DNA of 37,744 bases from Bacteroidales bacterium (GTDB taxonomy: Bacteria > Bacteroidota > Bacteroidia > Bacteroidales > F082), in assembly GCA_017616675.1 (NCBI GenBank), contig JAFZXR010000049.1, forward strand, positions 1 through 37,744, written 5' to 3'. Numbering within the stretch: the stretch's first letter is position 1; each line of letters opens with the position of its first letter. Positions 7,834 through 17,846 of the stretch are shown here, piece by piece. The translations under genes and the position numbers were made by a program. Below the pieces are notes generated by a model. The model did not search any database. It was given only the letters and a program-made list of their open reading frames with translations, and was not told the DNA's origin.

Positions 7834-9936
7834 TTACCCAATTCTGCTCCAGTCGAAATCTCTCTCGAACTGCTGCGAGAAATATTGTTTTGTGGCGTAA
7901 TGTTCCGGTTTTGAAAGGGTTGGGTCGGCGTCGAGAAGCAGGTTCGCCATCCTTCTTGTGTGCCTGATGATAGGCTCGTCGTACTGGAAGTCGCCGATTT
8001 TCATCTCTATCATTCCCGACTGGCGGGTGCCTTGTGTCTCGCCCGGACCGCGTAGCTGCAGATCCGCTTCGGCGATCTCGAATCCGTCGTTGGTCTTCAC
8101 CATCGTCTCCATTCGTTTCTTCCCCTCGCCCGTGATCTTATGGTCGGTAATCAACACGCAGTACGACTGTTCGGCACCGCGTCCCACTCTTCCTCTGAGC
8201 TGATGCAGCTGCGAGAGGCCGAATCTGTTGGCGTTTTCGATGATCATCACCGAGGCGTTCGGCACGTTTACACCTACCTCGATGACCGTCGTCGCAATCA
8301 TGATGTGCGTCTCGCCGCGCACAAACCGCTGCATCTCCCAGTCTTTGTCCTCGGCCTTCATCTGTCCGTGCACCACGCTGATGTGATAGTCGGGCTTGGG
8401 GAAGTCGCGCAACATCGCCTCGTAACCCTCCTGCAGGTTGATCAGGTCCATCTTCTCCGACTCCTTGATGAGCGGGTAAACAACATATATCTGATGCCCC
8501 TCGGCAATCTGTTTCTTCATGAATCCGATGACCCTAAGTCGCTGTTCCTGAAACACATGCAACGTCTTCACGGGCTTTCTTCCAGGAGGCAATTCATCGA
8601 TCTTCGACACGTCCAAGTCACCATACTGCGTCATCGCCAGGGTGCGCGGGATGGGTGTCGCTGTCATCACCAAGGTATGCGGCGGAAACTGCGTCTTGTC
8701 CCAGAACGAGGCTCGTTGCGCGACGCCGAAGCGGTGTTGCTCGTCGATGATGCAGAGCCCTAAGTTCTTGAAAACCACAGTGTCTTCAATCAAAGCGTGA
8801 GTCCCGATGATGATCTGCAGGTCGCCGTTGGCAAGGTCGGTGAGAATCTGTTTCCGCTCCGACTGCTTGGTGCTTCCCGTGAGCAAGGCGAAGTGCACGT
8901 CCATGCCTGCGAGTTGCGCTCTCAGCGTCTCAAGATGCTGTGTCGCAAGTATCTCGGTGGGGGCCATGAGGGCGGCCTGGTAGCCGTTGTCGAGGGCTAA
9001 CAGCATGATCATCAATGCCACGATGGTCTTGCCGCTGCCAACGTCGCCCTGCAGCAGACGGTTCATCTGGTGACCGCTCTTCAGGTCGGCCCTGATCTCC
9101 TTGATGACACGTTTCTGTGCGTTGGTAAGAGGGAAGGGGAGATGCTCTTTGTAAAAAGTGTTGAAATAATCGCCAACTTGTTGAAACACAACGCTTTTGG
9201 TATTCTTCTCGCGGTCTTTTTTATGTATCAGAAGGCGTAGCTGGAAGAAGAAATGCTCCTCATATTTCAACCTCGTCGTGGCACGCTGTATGTCGCTGCT
9301 GCTCGACGGCAGATGAATCTTGTAGTAGGCCTCTTTTCGAGCCATGAGCTTGTCGTGAAGCACCAGACTCTCGGGCAGCACCTCCGGGATTAGGTTCCAC
9401 ACCTGCTGGACGCAGGTTTTCACGAGTTTCGCGTACTGTTTCGTGCCCAGCCCGTGGTTTTTCATCTTTTCGGTGGTGTTGTAAACGCCTTGCAAAGCCT
9501 CGCCCACGAGGGTGTCGTCGGGGTTATAGTCTTCCACGTCGGGGTGGGTGAAGTTGAAGCGATTGTTAAACACGCTCGCCTTGCCGAAGATGAGGTATTT
9601 CTTGCCCGGCTGGAAGCGGTTTTTTATCCATTTCAGACCTTTAAACCACACCAATTCTATCGATCCTGTGTCGTCGGTAAATGTCGCCGTTATTCTCGTA
9701 AGTCGCGGAGCGCCAATGCATTGCATGTTGCTTACCGTGCCCACGAGTTGGTAATAAACGCTGTCGTCGCTTATCTGCCTCACCTTATGAATCTGCGAAC
9801 GGTCGATATACCTGAACGGGAAATAGTCGAGCATGTCCTGAAACGTGAAAATGCCCAGCTCCTTATTCAGCAGCTCGGCTCGTTTCGGCCCCACGCCCTT
9901 CAGATATTCGATTTTCGTCTGCAGTAAATCTGGCAT
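7834..9936 (-). CDS. recG: ATP-dependent DNA helicase RecG
   Basis: Branch-migrating helicase that remodels stalled replication forks and Holliday junctions; cytoplasmic. The N-terminus (LLQTKIEYLKGVGPKRAELLNKELGI) and the wedge OB-fold region (about residues 60-160, YYQLVGTVSN ... FTDDTGSIELVWF) match the family. The motor follows with Walker A GDVGSGKT, Walker B DEQHRFGV, MTATPIPRTLAMT and QLRGRVGRG. The 700-aa length is normal. The start, ATG 9936, is preceded on the minus strand by TATCTTTG (9953-9960). Transcribed divergently from lysS through a symmetric promoter palindrome. Its 3' end shares the palindromic terminator with the convergent lipoprotein gene. Confidence 0.97.
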   Translation of the reverse strand: MPDLLQTKIEYLKGVGPKRAELLNKELGIFTFQDMLDYFPFRYIDRSQIHKVRQISDDSVYYQLVGTVSNMQCIGAPRLTRITATFTDDTGSIELVWFKGLKWIKNRFQPGKKYLIFGKASVFNNRFNFTHPDVEDYNPDDTLVGEALQGVYNTTEKMKNHGLGTKQYAKLVKTCVQQVWNLIPEVLPESLVLHDKLMARKEAYYKIHLPSSSSDIQRATTRLKYEEHFFFQLRLLIHKKDREKNTKSVVFQQVGDYFNTFYKEHLPFPLTNAQKRVIKEIRADLKSGHQMNRLLQGDVGSGKTIVALMIMLLALDNGYQAALMAPTEILATQHLETLRAQLAGMDVHFALLTGSTKQSERKQILTDLANGDLQIIIGTHALIEDTVVFKNLGLCIIDEQHRFGVAQRASFWDKTQFPPHTLVMTATPIPRTLAMTQYGDLDVSKIDELPPGRKPVKTLHVFQEQRLRVIGFMKKQIAEGHQIYVVYPLIKESEKMDLINLQEGYEAMLRDFPKPDYHISVVHGQMKAEDKDWEMQRFVRGETHIMIATTVIEVGVNVPNASVMIIENANRFGLSQLHQLRGRVGRGAEQSYCVLITDHKITGEGKKRMETMVKTNDGFEIAEADLQLRGPGETQGTRQSGMIEMKIGDFQYDEPIIRHTRRMANLLLDADPTLSKPEHYATKQYFSQQFERDFDWSRIG

Positions 9937-9950
9937 CTACAACATTTTTT

Positions 9951-9983
9951 TGCAAAGATAATGTTTTTTTATTTATCTTTGCA
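9951..9983. promoter_or_regulatory. Divergent, mirror-image promoter pair for recG and lysS
   Basis: TGCAAAGATAA (9951-9961) and TTATCTTTGCA (9973-9983) form a perfect 11-bp inverted repeat around an 11-nt AT-rich centre. Each arm contains a -7 box: minus-strand TATCTTTG at 9953-9960 faces recG and plus-strand TATCTTTG at 9974-9981 faces lysS. For lysS, a TTTG at 9949-9952 sits 21 nt upstream, matching the -33 element. Confidence 0.75.
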
Positions 9984-10028
9984 CCCAAATACACTTATTG
10001 AAAAATAAAAATAAAAAAAGATATAAAA

Positions 10029-11744
10029 ATGCTTAGCGAACAAGAACAAATTAGGCGAAACTCACTGCAAGAGCTTTACAAATTAGGCATTAACCCATAT
10101 CCGCAGGCGGCGTTCGAGGTGAACGTGACAACGGCACAGATCAAAGAACAGTTCGACGATAACGACCTCTCGAAGTTCGAAAACGTCAGCATCGGCGGCC
10201 GTATCATGAGCCGTCGTATCATGGGAGCCGCGTCATTCTGCGAACTGCAGGACGCCCACGGACGTATTCAGTTATATTTGAACCGCGACGAGATCTGCCC
10301 GGGCGAAGATAAGACGATGTATAACATTGTTTTCAAACGTCTGCTCGACATCGGTGACTTCATCGGAGTGAAAGGCTTTGTGTTCCGCACCCAGATGGGC
10401 GAGATTTCTATCCACGTCAAGGAGATGAAGGTGCTCAGCAAATCACTGCGCCCGCTGCCGATCGTGAAAGAGAAAGACGGCGTGAAATACGACGAGTTCA
10501 ACGACCCTGAGCTGCGTTACCGCATGCGTTATGTGGATTTGGTTGTCAACGACAAGGTGAAAGATATCTTCATCAAGCGTACCCGAATCATCGACAGCAT
10601 CCGTCGTTTCTTCAACGAGAGCGGATATCTTGAAGTTGAGACGCCTGTTCTGCAAGCTATCCCTGGCGGCGCCACAGCACGTCCGTTTGTCACACACCAC
10701 AACGCCCTCGACATCCCGATGTATCTGCGTATCGCCGACGAGCTTTACCTGAAACGTCTTATCGTGGGCGGCTTCGACGGTGTTTATGAGTTCTCGCGTA
10801 ACTTCCGCAACGAAGGCATGGACCGCACACATAACCCAGAGTTTACCGGTCTCGAGATATACGTCGCCTACAAAGACTATAACTGGATGATGGACTATAC
10901 CGAAGCCATGATCGAGCGCGCCGTCACAGAGGTGCTGGGCACTGACACCGTGAAGGTTGGCGACAACGAGATTTGCTTTAAACGTCCGTTCAAGCGTATC
11001 ACGATGATCGACTCCATCAAGGAGAAGACGGGCATCGACATCACTGGCATGGACGAGGCTCAGCTGCGCGAGGTGTGCAAGAAACTCGACATCGAAATCA
11101 ACGACGCGATGGGTAAAGGTAAGCTCATCGATGAGATCTTCGGCGCAAAATGCGAAGGCACCTACATCCAGCCGACATTCATCACCGACTATCCTGTCGA
11201 GATGTCGCCGCTGTGCAAGCGTCATCGCGACAACCCTGAGCTCACCGAGCGTTTCGAGCTGATGGTCAACGGCAAAGAGCTCGCCAACGCTTACACCGAG
11301 CTCAACGACCCTATCGACCAGCGTGCACGTTTTGAGGAGCAGATGAAGCTGGCCGGCCGCGGTGACGACGAGGCAATGCTTATCGACCAAGACTTCTTAC
11401 GCGCACTGGAATACGGCATGCCGCCTACATCAGGCATGGGCATCGGCATCGACCGTCTGGTGATGCTGCTCACCGGTCAGACACAGATCCAGGAAGTGCT
11501 TCTCTTCCCGATGATGCGTCCCGAAGTGCATAAGAAAGCTGCCACTAAGGAAGATTTCATGGCCGTCGGCGTGCCGGAAGTGTGGGCCGAGGTGCTTGTG
11601 AAACAAAACTACACTACCGTCGAGATGATGCAGTCGGAGAAGCCGTCAGCACTGCGCGAGAAACTCAACGGCATCCGTAAAAAGAATAAAATGGACGTCC
11701 CGGCACTTCAACTGGAAGAGGTTGAGGCTTGGATTAACGCATAA
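10029..11744 (+). CDS. lysS: Lysyl-tRNA synthetase, class II
   Basis: Charges tRNA-Lys with lysine in the cytoplasm. An N-terminal OB-fold anticodon-binding domain ([20 protein letters not shown] onward, about residues 50-150) precedes the class II catalytic core: motif 2 region [20 protein letters not shown] and motif 3 [15 protein letters not shown]. The 571-aa length exceeds the roughly 500 of E. coli LysS because of a C-terminal extension after motif 3 ([20 protein letters not shown] ... EEVEAWINA), which I recall as common in Bacteroidetes. The leader of about 40 nt is very A-rich. First gene of a long plus-strand run; its TAA overlaps the ATG of the protease gene by one base. Confidence 0.97.
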   Translation: MLSEQEQIRRNSLQELYKLGINPYPQAAFEVNVTTAQIKEQFDDNDLSKFENVSIGGRIMSRRIMGAASFCELQDAHGRIQLYLNRDEICPGEDKTMYNIVFKRLLDIGDFIGVKGFVFRTQMGEISIHVKEMKVLSKSLRPLPIVKEKDGVKYDEFNDPELRYRMRYVDLVVNDKVKDIFIKRTRIIDSIRRFFNESGYLEVETPVLQAIPGGATARPFVTHHNALDIPMYLRIADELYLKRLIVGGFDGVYEFSRNFRNEGMDRTHNPEFTGLEIYVAYKDYNWMMDYTEAMIERAVTEVLGTDTVKVGDNEICFKRPFKRITMIDSIKEKTGIDITGMDEAQLREVCKKLDIEINDAMGKGKLIDEIFGAKCEGTYIQPTFITDYPVEMSPLCKRHRDNPELTERFELMVNGKELANAYTELNDPIDQRARFEEQMKLAGRGDDEAMLIDQDFLRALEYGMPPTSGMGIGIDRLVMLLTGQTQIQEVLLFPMMRPEVHKKAATKEDFMAVGVPEVWAEVLVKQNYTTVEMMQSEKPSALREKLNGIRKKNKMDVPALQLEEVEAWINA

Positions 11745-14700
11745 TGCATAAAGATATGAAAAAACTACTATTGACACTGGTGTTTTCAATCGTTCTGGGC
11801 TTATTGTCATTTGCTCAGACGGTGCAGAAAACCTATAACTTCGGCACGCCGACGGTCAGCGCGATGAACGGCTACGACGTCATCCGTTTTGCCGATACCT
11901 ATAACAACGGTGTCGTTGGAGAGGCCGCACTGCCATATCAGGCAGTGTCGCTACTTTTGCCGCAAAACACTGACGCTCAGAACATTACAGTCGAATATTC
12001 CGACTTTGTCGAGCTCGAAGGCACATATAACCTCATGCCTTCGCAAAAGCCGCGTCCGCTGTCATCGACAGAGCCGCTGGTTTTTGAGAAAAACGAAGAG
12101 TTCTACCGTTCGGAAAGTGTGTACCCTGAAGTCACGTATTCCAAAGTAAACACTCAGTATCTCAACGGCTGTTCGTTTGCCTTCGCACAGTTCACCCCGG
12201 TGCGTTACGTCCCTGCCACAGGCAAGGTGTCGTATGCCAAAACAGTGACTGTCACCGTCGAGCTGACGGCATCGAAAGCCGACAGAAGCAGCAAGGTGTG
12301 GATGACGCCTGAGGTCGAGAGACGTGTTGAGCGTCTGGCACAGAACCCCGAGGCAGTGAAGGAATACACGACAAGAGCCCGCACCATAGGCGGCTACGAG
12401 ATCCTCGTCATCACCCCGCAGGAATGGGTGCCGTATTTCGACGAATACGTGGCATTTTATGAGGCTCGCGGCCTTCGCACACACGTCACGGCGTTGGAAG
12501 ACATCCTCGCCAACTTCGCCGGTCGCGACAATGCCGAGAAGATGCGTAACTACATCATCCAAGAGTACGAAAACCAAGGCATCGTGATGGTGCTTCTTGG
12601 CGGCGACTCAGGCTTGGTGCCATGGCGCGCTTTTTGGTGCGAGGTGGAAGACGAGAAGGATAACCTCCCTGCAGATATGTATTTTGCTTGTCTCGACGGT
12701 ACCTGGAATGACGACAACGACAATAAATGGGGCGAAGTTGGCGAGGATGACCTCCTCCCTGAGCTGGCCATCGCCCGTATGCCATTTAACAACGAGACAC
12801 AGTTTAACAACATGATGCACAAGACGTTGGAATACCAAGCCAACCCTGTGCTCGGCGAGTTCCGTACCGCCATCCTCGGTGCCGAAGATCTGGGTAACGG
12901 CTACTATGGCAGCAACGACCTCAACCTGCTCATTGGAGGATCATCCAGCTTCGGTTATACCACAGTAGGCATCCCCGAAGATTATAACTTTGTCAAGATT
13001 TACGCTGACGGCCCGACAGGTTGGAACGGCGAGATATTCAGAAAAGCCATCAACAACACCGGCGGACAGTATGTGCATCACGTGGGTCACGCCAACACCG
13101 ACTACGTGGCCGGATGGTATGTCAACTCAACCACCAACAGCTCTTTCGCACAACTCGACGGCGTGCATCACAACTATAACTTCTTCCATTCGCATGGCTG
13201 CATCTGCGGTGACTTCACCCATACATGCATGCTCGAACGCCTCGTCAACCTCCCTAATGGATTCGTGGCCTCGACGGGTAACTCGCGCTATGGATGGTAT
13301 CAGCCTTGGGGCGACGGCATGGCGGCACACCTGCACCGTGAGTTTGTCGACGCCTACTACAACGACCGTCTTCCATATATAGGGACAGCCTTCGTGGAGA
13401 TGAAAATCATGACGGCACCGTATGTCACAACACCTTGGGGCGATGATGGCGCTATGCGTTGGAACTTATACGATATCAACATCTTAGGCGACGTGGCGGT
13501 ATGCCCGTGGCTCGACGAGCCATTCCGTCCGGAGATGAGCTATGCCTCGGCATTGACACTCGGGACAACGACGATGCCTGTCACCATCACCAAGCGAGGA
13601 GAGCCACAAAGCAACTTTCGCTGCAGCCTCTTCCATAATGGAGACCTCCTGGCTTTCGGCTTGACCGACGACAACGGACACGCTAACGTCGACTTCGCTG
13701 AAGCACTCAACGTAGCCGACACCCTGCAGCTCGTCATCACAGGCCCTAACGCATGGCCGCAGACGATTGACATCATCGGACTGAGCAACGACGCAGCATT
13801 CGTATATCCGCAAAATACCGATATTCACGGTGAATTCGTCTTCGGGACAAATATCTCGATGGATGTCGACTTCAGAAATGCTGGCGCAGTAGCTGCCAAC
13901 AACGTGGTCGCTACACTGACGACAGCATCCGATTTCGTGACATTGTCGAAATCGACAGTGACGGTCGGGACAATAAACGCCGGAGCGACGGTGTCGGTAG
14001 CCGATGCCTTCGACATAGCAGTGGCTAACAACATACCCGACGACACATACGTCGACTTCATGATGTCGTGCACCGACGGCACTAACGTTTGGAATAGCTC
14101 GTTATTATTCCAAGTTTCAGCTCCATCATTGATAATCAATGAGATATCATATGAAGAATTATCCGGAAACATGAACGGTTTCCTCGACCCGGGCGAGACA
14201 TTTGGCGTCACAGTGAGAGGTAAAAACATAGGTCATTACGTCGCTCAAAATGCTTGTATCCACGGAAGTGTGGCAACGCCAAATATCACATTCATCAGCA
14301 ATGATTTGAATATCAATAATATAAATGTCGGCGAGGAGTTTGAAGAGACTGTGGTGATGCAAATCGACGAAAACACTCCTGATGGCGAAATCGTCACCAT
14401 CAATGTCAGCGCTATATCAGGACAATATTCAGGCGATAAGGACATTACGTTGGTCATCGGAACCATCAAGGAAGATTTTGAGACAGGCGACTTCTCGAAG
14501 TTCAACTGGCAGAATTGGGGCGACGCCTACTGGTTTGTCACCGATTCGATATCTCACACCGGCAATTACAGCGCCCAGTGCGGACATATCGGTAAAAACA
14601 AGATGACATCACTCATCATCGAAATCAACACCACCACCGACGGCACACTATCGTTCTACTACAAAACTCTTACCAAGTATAAAAAAGACTATCTCATCCT

Positions 14701-15133
14701 TTACGTCAATAACTCATGTAAAGGTTATTGGTCGGGCGACAACGATTGGACACAGTTCTCCTACGACTTGCCAGCCGGCCATCATAAACTCGAATGGCGT
14801 TACGACACCTCTTCCTCAGGCACTACCGACGGCAACGTGTGCTGGATCGACGACATCACCTTCCCTGGAAACACGATGATTTTGAGTGTCGAAAACGTTG
14901 TTGCCGACAACGAAGTGGCGGTTTATCCTAACCCTGCAAATGATGTCATCAACGTCAAAGGCGAAGGCATACAATATGTCGAGATTTACAATTCTATAGG
15001 CTTAAAAGTCTTAGATAGAAATGTAAATGATTCAGAATCAATAGATATTGCAGCTTTTGCAAGTGGAATCTACTTCGTGAGAGTCATTGATAGAGAAGGT
15101 AATATTTCAACGACAAAAATCGTCAAGAGATAA
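11744..15133 (+). CDS. Gingipain-like C25 cysteine protease with T9SS sorting domain
   Basis: Secreted protease of peptidase family C25. A signal peptide (MKKLLLTLVFSIVLGLLSFA, cut near residue 24) is followed by a gingipain-type propeptide region to about residue 205 and the catalytic domain (about 210-590). The catalytic pair appears to be H449 (HHVGHANTDY) and C486 (SHGCICGDF, aligning with ACVNGDF of gingipain R). Ig-like modules follow, then a cleaved-adhesin/jelly-roll-like domain (about 911-1040, DFETGDFSKFNW onward) and a C-terminal type A sorting domain (about 1058-1129, YPNPANDV ... GIYFVRVIDREG ... KIVKR) directing export by the type IX system and surface attachment. The start overlaps the lysS stop and the stop overlaps the holB start (both TAATG). 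ATG at 11756 is an alternative start directly at the signal peptide. Arg versus Lys specificity cannot be read from sequence. Confidence 0.9.
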   Translation: MHKDMKKLLLTLVFSIVLGLLSFAQTVQKTYNFGTPTVSAMNGYDVIRFADTYNNGVVGEAALPYQAVSLLLPQNTDAQNITVEYSDFVELEGTYNLMPSQKPRPLSSTEPLVFEKNEEFYRSESVYPEVTYSKVNTQYLNGCSFAFAQFTPVRYVPATGKVSYAKTVTVTVELTASKADRSSKVWMTPEVERRVERLAQNPEAVKEYTTRARTIGGYEILVITPQEWVPYFDEYVAFYEARGLRTHVTALEDILANFAGRDNAEKMRNYIIQEYENQGIVMVLLGGDSGLVPWRAFWCEVEDEKDNLPADMYFACLDGTWNDDNDNKWGEVGEDDLLPELAIARMPFNNETQFNNMMHKTLEYQANPVLGEFRTAILGAEDLGNGYYGSNDLNLLIGGSSSFGYTTVGIPEDYNFVKIYADGPTGWNGEIFRKAINNTGGQYVHHVGHANTDYVAGWYVNSTTNSSFAQLDGVHHNYNFFHSHGCICGDFTHTCMLERLVNLPNGFVASTGNSRYGWYQPWGDGMAAHLHREFVDAYYNDRLPYIGTAFVEMKIMTAPYVTTPWGDDGAMRWNLYDINILGDVAVCPWLDEPFRPEMSYASALTLGTTTMPVTITKRGEPQSNFRCSLFHNGDLLAFGLTDDNGHANVDFAEALNVADTLQLVITGPNAWPQTIDIIGLSNDAAFVYPQNTDIHGEFVFGTNISMDVDFRNAGAVAANNVVATLTTASDFVTLSKSTVTVGTINAGATVSVADAFDIAVANNIPDDTYVDFMMSCTDGTNVWNSSLLFQVSAPSLIINEISYEELSGNMNGFLDPGETFGVTVRGKNIGHYVAQNACIHGSVATPNITFISNDLNINNINVGEEFEETVVMQIDENTPDGEIVTINVSAISGQYSGDKDITLVIGTIKEDFETGDFSKFNWQNWGDAYWFVTDSISHTGNYSAQCGHIGKNKMTSLIIEINTTTDGTLSFYYKTLTKYKKDYLILYVNNSCKGYWSGDNDWTQFSYDLPAGHHKLEWRYDTSSSGTTDGNVCWIDDITFPGNTMILSVENVVADNEVAVYPNPANDVINVKGEGIQYVEIYNSIGLKVLDRNVNDSESIDIAAFASGIYFVRVIDREGNISTTKIVKR

Positions 15134-16269
15134 TGCTTTTTGCTGATGTTATAGGGCATGACGACTTGAAACAACGCCTGATTCAGAGCGTTAAGGAGAG
15201 CCGCGTGCCTCATGCTCAGCTGTTCATGGGTCCCGAAGGCAGCGGAAAGCTCCCTCTGGCTCTGGCTTACGCCCAATATATCAACTGTACAAACCGTTCG
15301 GAGACCGACAGCTGTGGCGAGTGCCCGTCGTGTAAGAAATTTATGACGCTCACCCATCCCGACCTGCATTTCGTGTTCCCGACGGCTACCACGAAAAAAG
15401 TCGACAAGAACCCCGAATCAGACCTGTTTATCGCCGAATGGCGCGAGTATCTCACTGAGTGTCAAGGATATGCCGACTTGTCGGATTGGTTTACCAAGCT
15501 CGATATCGAAAACAAACAAGGCATCATCAACGTGCGCGACGCCGCCACGATAATGCGAAAACTCAGCTTCAAAGCCTACGAGAGCGAATATAAAATCGCC
15601 ATCATCTGGATGGCCGAGAAGCTTAACATGCAGAGTGCCAATAAGTTACTGAAACTCATCGAGGAGCCGCCAGAGAAGACGCTGTTCATACTAATCGCCG
15701 AACACCAGGAAGAGCTGCTTACGACAATTCGCTCCCGCTGTATGATGCTGAAAGTCAATAAGTTAAGACATAAGGAAACACAGCAGGCGCTTATCGAGAG
15801 ACTCGGATGCGACGAACAGCAGGCCTACGACGCAGCAGCTCTGGCTAATGGCAACTGGATTCTGGCAAAACATTATGCCCAAGATATCGAAGATGAGAAG
15901 CTTTACGCCGAGACATTCCAAAAATGGATGCGTTATTGCTTCAGAGGAGCCGTGGCTGAGCTAATCGACCTGGTGGCTAACGACATCAAGCCACTCGGAC
16001 GCGAGAAACAGAAAGAATTTCTCGAATATGGGTTGAATATATTTCATAACTCATTGTTATTCAACAATAATATGCCCGACGATGTGATGCTTCCCGCCGA
16101 TGAAAAGAACTTCACCAAGAACTTCGCACCGTTCATAAATATGAAAAATGCGGCTCAGATATGCGAACTTTTCGAAGAGAGCATCAACCAAATCGAGCGC
16201 AACGCCAACGCCTCCATCGTCTTCCTCGACGACAGCTTTAAGATGTCTAAATTATTGAGAATCAAGTGA
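15133..16269 (+). CDS. holB: DNA polymerase III delta' subunit
   Basis: Clamp-loader subunit of the replicative polymerase. AAA+ fold with N-terminal FADVIGHDDLKQRL, P-loop GPEGSGKL (33-40), a four-cysteine zinc knuckle (C52, C61, C64, C67; CGECPSCKKF), the segment MQSANKLLKLIEEPPEKTLF and the sensor-1-like ITTIRSRC-type motif (LLTTIRSRCMML). The C-terminal third is the clamp-loader collar, weakly conserved. The 378-aa length fits Bacteroidetes delta'. The P-loop Lys is followed by Leu rather than Thr/Ser, as expected for a subunit that need not hydrolyse ATP. Coupled by one-base overlaps to the protease gene upstream and lnt downstream. Confidence 0.9.
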   Translation: MLFADVIGHDDLKQRLIQSVKESRVPHAQLFMGPEGSGKLPLALAYAQYINCTNRSETDSCGECPSCKKFMTLTHPDLHFVFPTATTKKVDKNPESDLFIAEWREYLTECQGYADLSDWFTKLDIENKQGIINVRDAATIMRKLSFKAYESEYKIAIIWMAEKLNMQSANKLLKLIEEPPEKTLFILIAEHQEELLTTIRSRCMMLKVNKLRHKETQQALIERLGCDEQQAYDAAALANGNWILAKHYAQDIEDEKLYAETFQKWMRYCFRGAVAELIDLVANDIKPLGREKQKEFLEYGLNIFHNSLLFNNNMPDDVMLPADEKNFTKNFAPFINMKNAAQICELFEESINQIERNANASIVFLDDSFKMSKLLRIK

Positions 16270-17846
16270 TGAAGACTATTACGAAAGTGGGTTTGGCGGT
16301 GTTGAGCGGTCTCTTGATTGCCGCCGCATGGCCCGTGCACGGTCTCGTGCCTCTCGCTTTCGTCGCCTTCGTGCCGCTTTTATATCTTCAAGATAGGATA
16401 GGAGATAAGGAAAATCCTGAAAAAGGCAGCATTTTCTGGTTGTCTTTTCTTACTTTTTTGATTTGGAACGCCCTCACGACTTGGTGGGTTTGGAAGACCA
16501 CGGCAGCTGGCACCATCGCGATGATACTGCTCAACAGTCTCTTCATGACCTGCGTCTTCTGGGCTTTTCATCTCGTAAAAACTAGGCTTTACGACAACAA
16601 AAAAGGTTATTACGTATTGATAATCTTCGTGTTAGCCTTTGAATACCTGCATCTGCACTGGCAACTCAACTGGCCGTGGCTTAACCTCGGAAATGTCTTC
16701 TCGCACTACCACTCCTGGGTGCAATGGTACGAATTCACAGGCATCGCCGGCGGCACAATCTGGGTGTTGGTAGCTAATATTTTGGTGTATAAAATGCTGA
16801 AAAATTATAGCAAATTATACATCGCATACGTCCTATTAGTCCTATTCGTCCCATTGATTATCAGCAAAATACAATACTTTACTTATGAGGAGGCCGGCGA
16901 TGCCGTTGAGATCGTCGTCGTCCAACCCAACCTCGACCCATATTCCGAAGAGTTTTCTTTAACTCCTCAAGAGATAATGCAGCGTAACCTCTCCGTCGCC
17001 ACCCCGTTGATGACCGACAGCACACGTTTTGTGGTGAGTCCCGAGTCGGCGATACAAGAAAATATCTGGCTCGAAAGAATCGATAAGTATTACTCTATCA
17101 AAGAGTTGCGTAATTTCATTGCGCAATATCCAAACACTTGTTATGTGATTGGCATCAGTGCCTACGGCAAGGTCCCCGAAGGTCATGAAACCGACTTCGC
17201 CGCACGGAAATTCGCCAATGTCGACAAGTATTTCTATGCTTATAACACCGCCAGTCTGATTACCGCCGACACGATCCAGCTTTACCATAAGTCACGACTG
17301 ACGCCCGGAGCTGAGTCGATACCTTCGTGGTGGATTCTCCGCATGATGAAAAACCACGCCCTCGACCTCGGCGGCACCGTCGGAACGCTACAAAAAGACA
17401 CTGAGGCTCGTGTGTTATCCTTTGACAATCATAAAGTTGCACCGCTGATTTGCTACGAGTCGGTGTTCGGCGAATACGTTACCGAGTTCGTGCGAAAAGG
17501 CGCCGACATGCTGTTCGTCATCACCAACGACGGATGGTGGGGCGACTCGCCAGGCCATAAACAACACCTCGAGTTCTCGAAGCTTCGAGCCATCGAGACT
17601 CGCCGAAGCGTGGCGCGCTCGGCCAACACGGGAATCTCTTGTTTCATCAACCGACGGGGAGATATCGTCGAGCAGAGCGGCTACTGGGAGCAGACGGCCC
17701 TGCGACATAGCATTAAAACCAACGAAAAACTGACATTTTACGCACGCTTCGGCGATTATCTCTATAAAATTGCGGTCTTCATGACGGCCTTGCTCGTCGC
17801 CCTGACCATTGTCAAACTAATCATCGGAAAACAATGGAAACACTGA
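16269..17846 (+). CDS. lnt: Apolipoprotein N-acyltransferase
   Basis: Inner-membrane enzyme adding the third acyl chain to lipoproteins after Lgt and LspA. About six N-terminal membrane segments (residues 5-205) are followed by a periplasmic nitrilase-fold domain carrying the Glu-Lys-Cys triad E259 (VVSPESAIQ), K341 (YHKSRLTPGAE) and C395 (PLICYESVFGEY), then NDGWWGDSPGHKQH. A final membrane helix lies near the C-terminus (IAVFMTALLVALTIVKLII). ATG 16269 overlaps the holB stop (TGATG); a GTG at 16266 is the alternative. It overlaps the next gene by 13 bp. The many lipoproteins in this window are plausible substrates. Confidence 0.95.
   Translation: MKTITKVGLAVLSGLLIAAAWPVHGLVPLAFVAFVPLLYLQDRIGDKENPEKGSIFWLSFLTFLIWNALTTWWVWKTTAAGTIAMILLNSLFMTCVFWAFHLVKTRLYDNKKGYYVLIIFVLAFEYLHLHWQLNWPWLNLGNVFSHYHSWVQWYEFTGIAGGTIWVLVANILVYKMLKNYSKLYIAYVLLVLFVPLIISKIQYFTYEEAGDAVEIVVVQPNLDPYSEEFSLTPQEIMQRNLSVATPLMTDSTRFVVSPESAIQENIWLERIDKYYSIKELRNFIAQYPNTCYVIGISAYGKVPEGHETDFAARKFANVDKYFYAYNTASLITADTIQLYHKSRLTPGAESIPSWWILRMMKNHALDLGGTVGTLQKDTEARVLSFDNHKVAPLICYESVFGEYVTEFVRKGADMLFVITNDGWWGDSPGHKQHLEFSKLRAIETRRSVARSANTGISCFINRRGDIVEQSGYWEQTALRHSIKTNEKLTFYARFGDYLYKIAVFMTALLVALTIVKLIIGKQWKH

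Noticed and set aside
10443..11390. 315-codon minus-strand frame inside lysS
   Set aside because: Shadow of lysS, whose class II motifs are intact; no promoter box or family match on the minus strand.
13205..13207. Cys488 as the C25 nucleophile
   Set aside because: Alignment of CICGDF with the gingipain CVNGDF puts the nucleophile at Cys486; Cys488 takes the place of the Asn two residues later.
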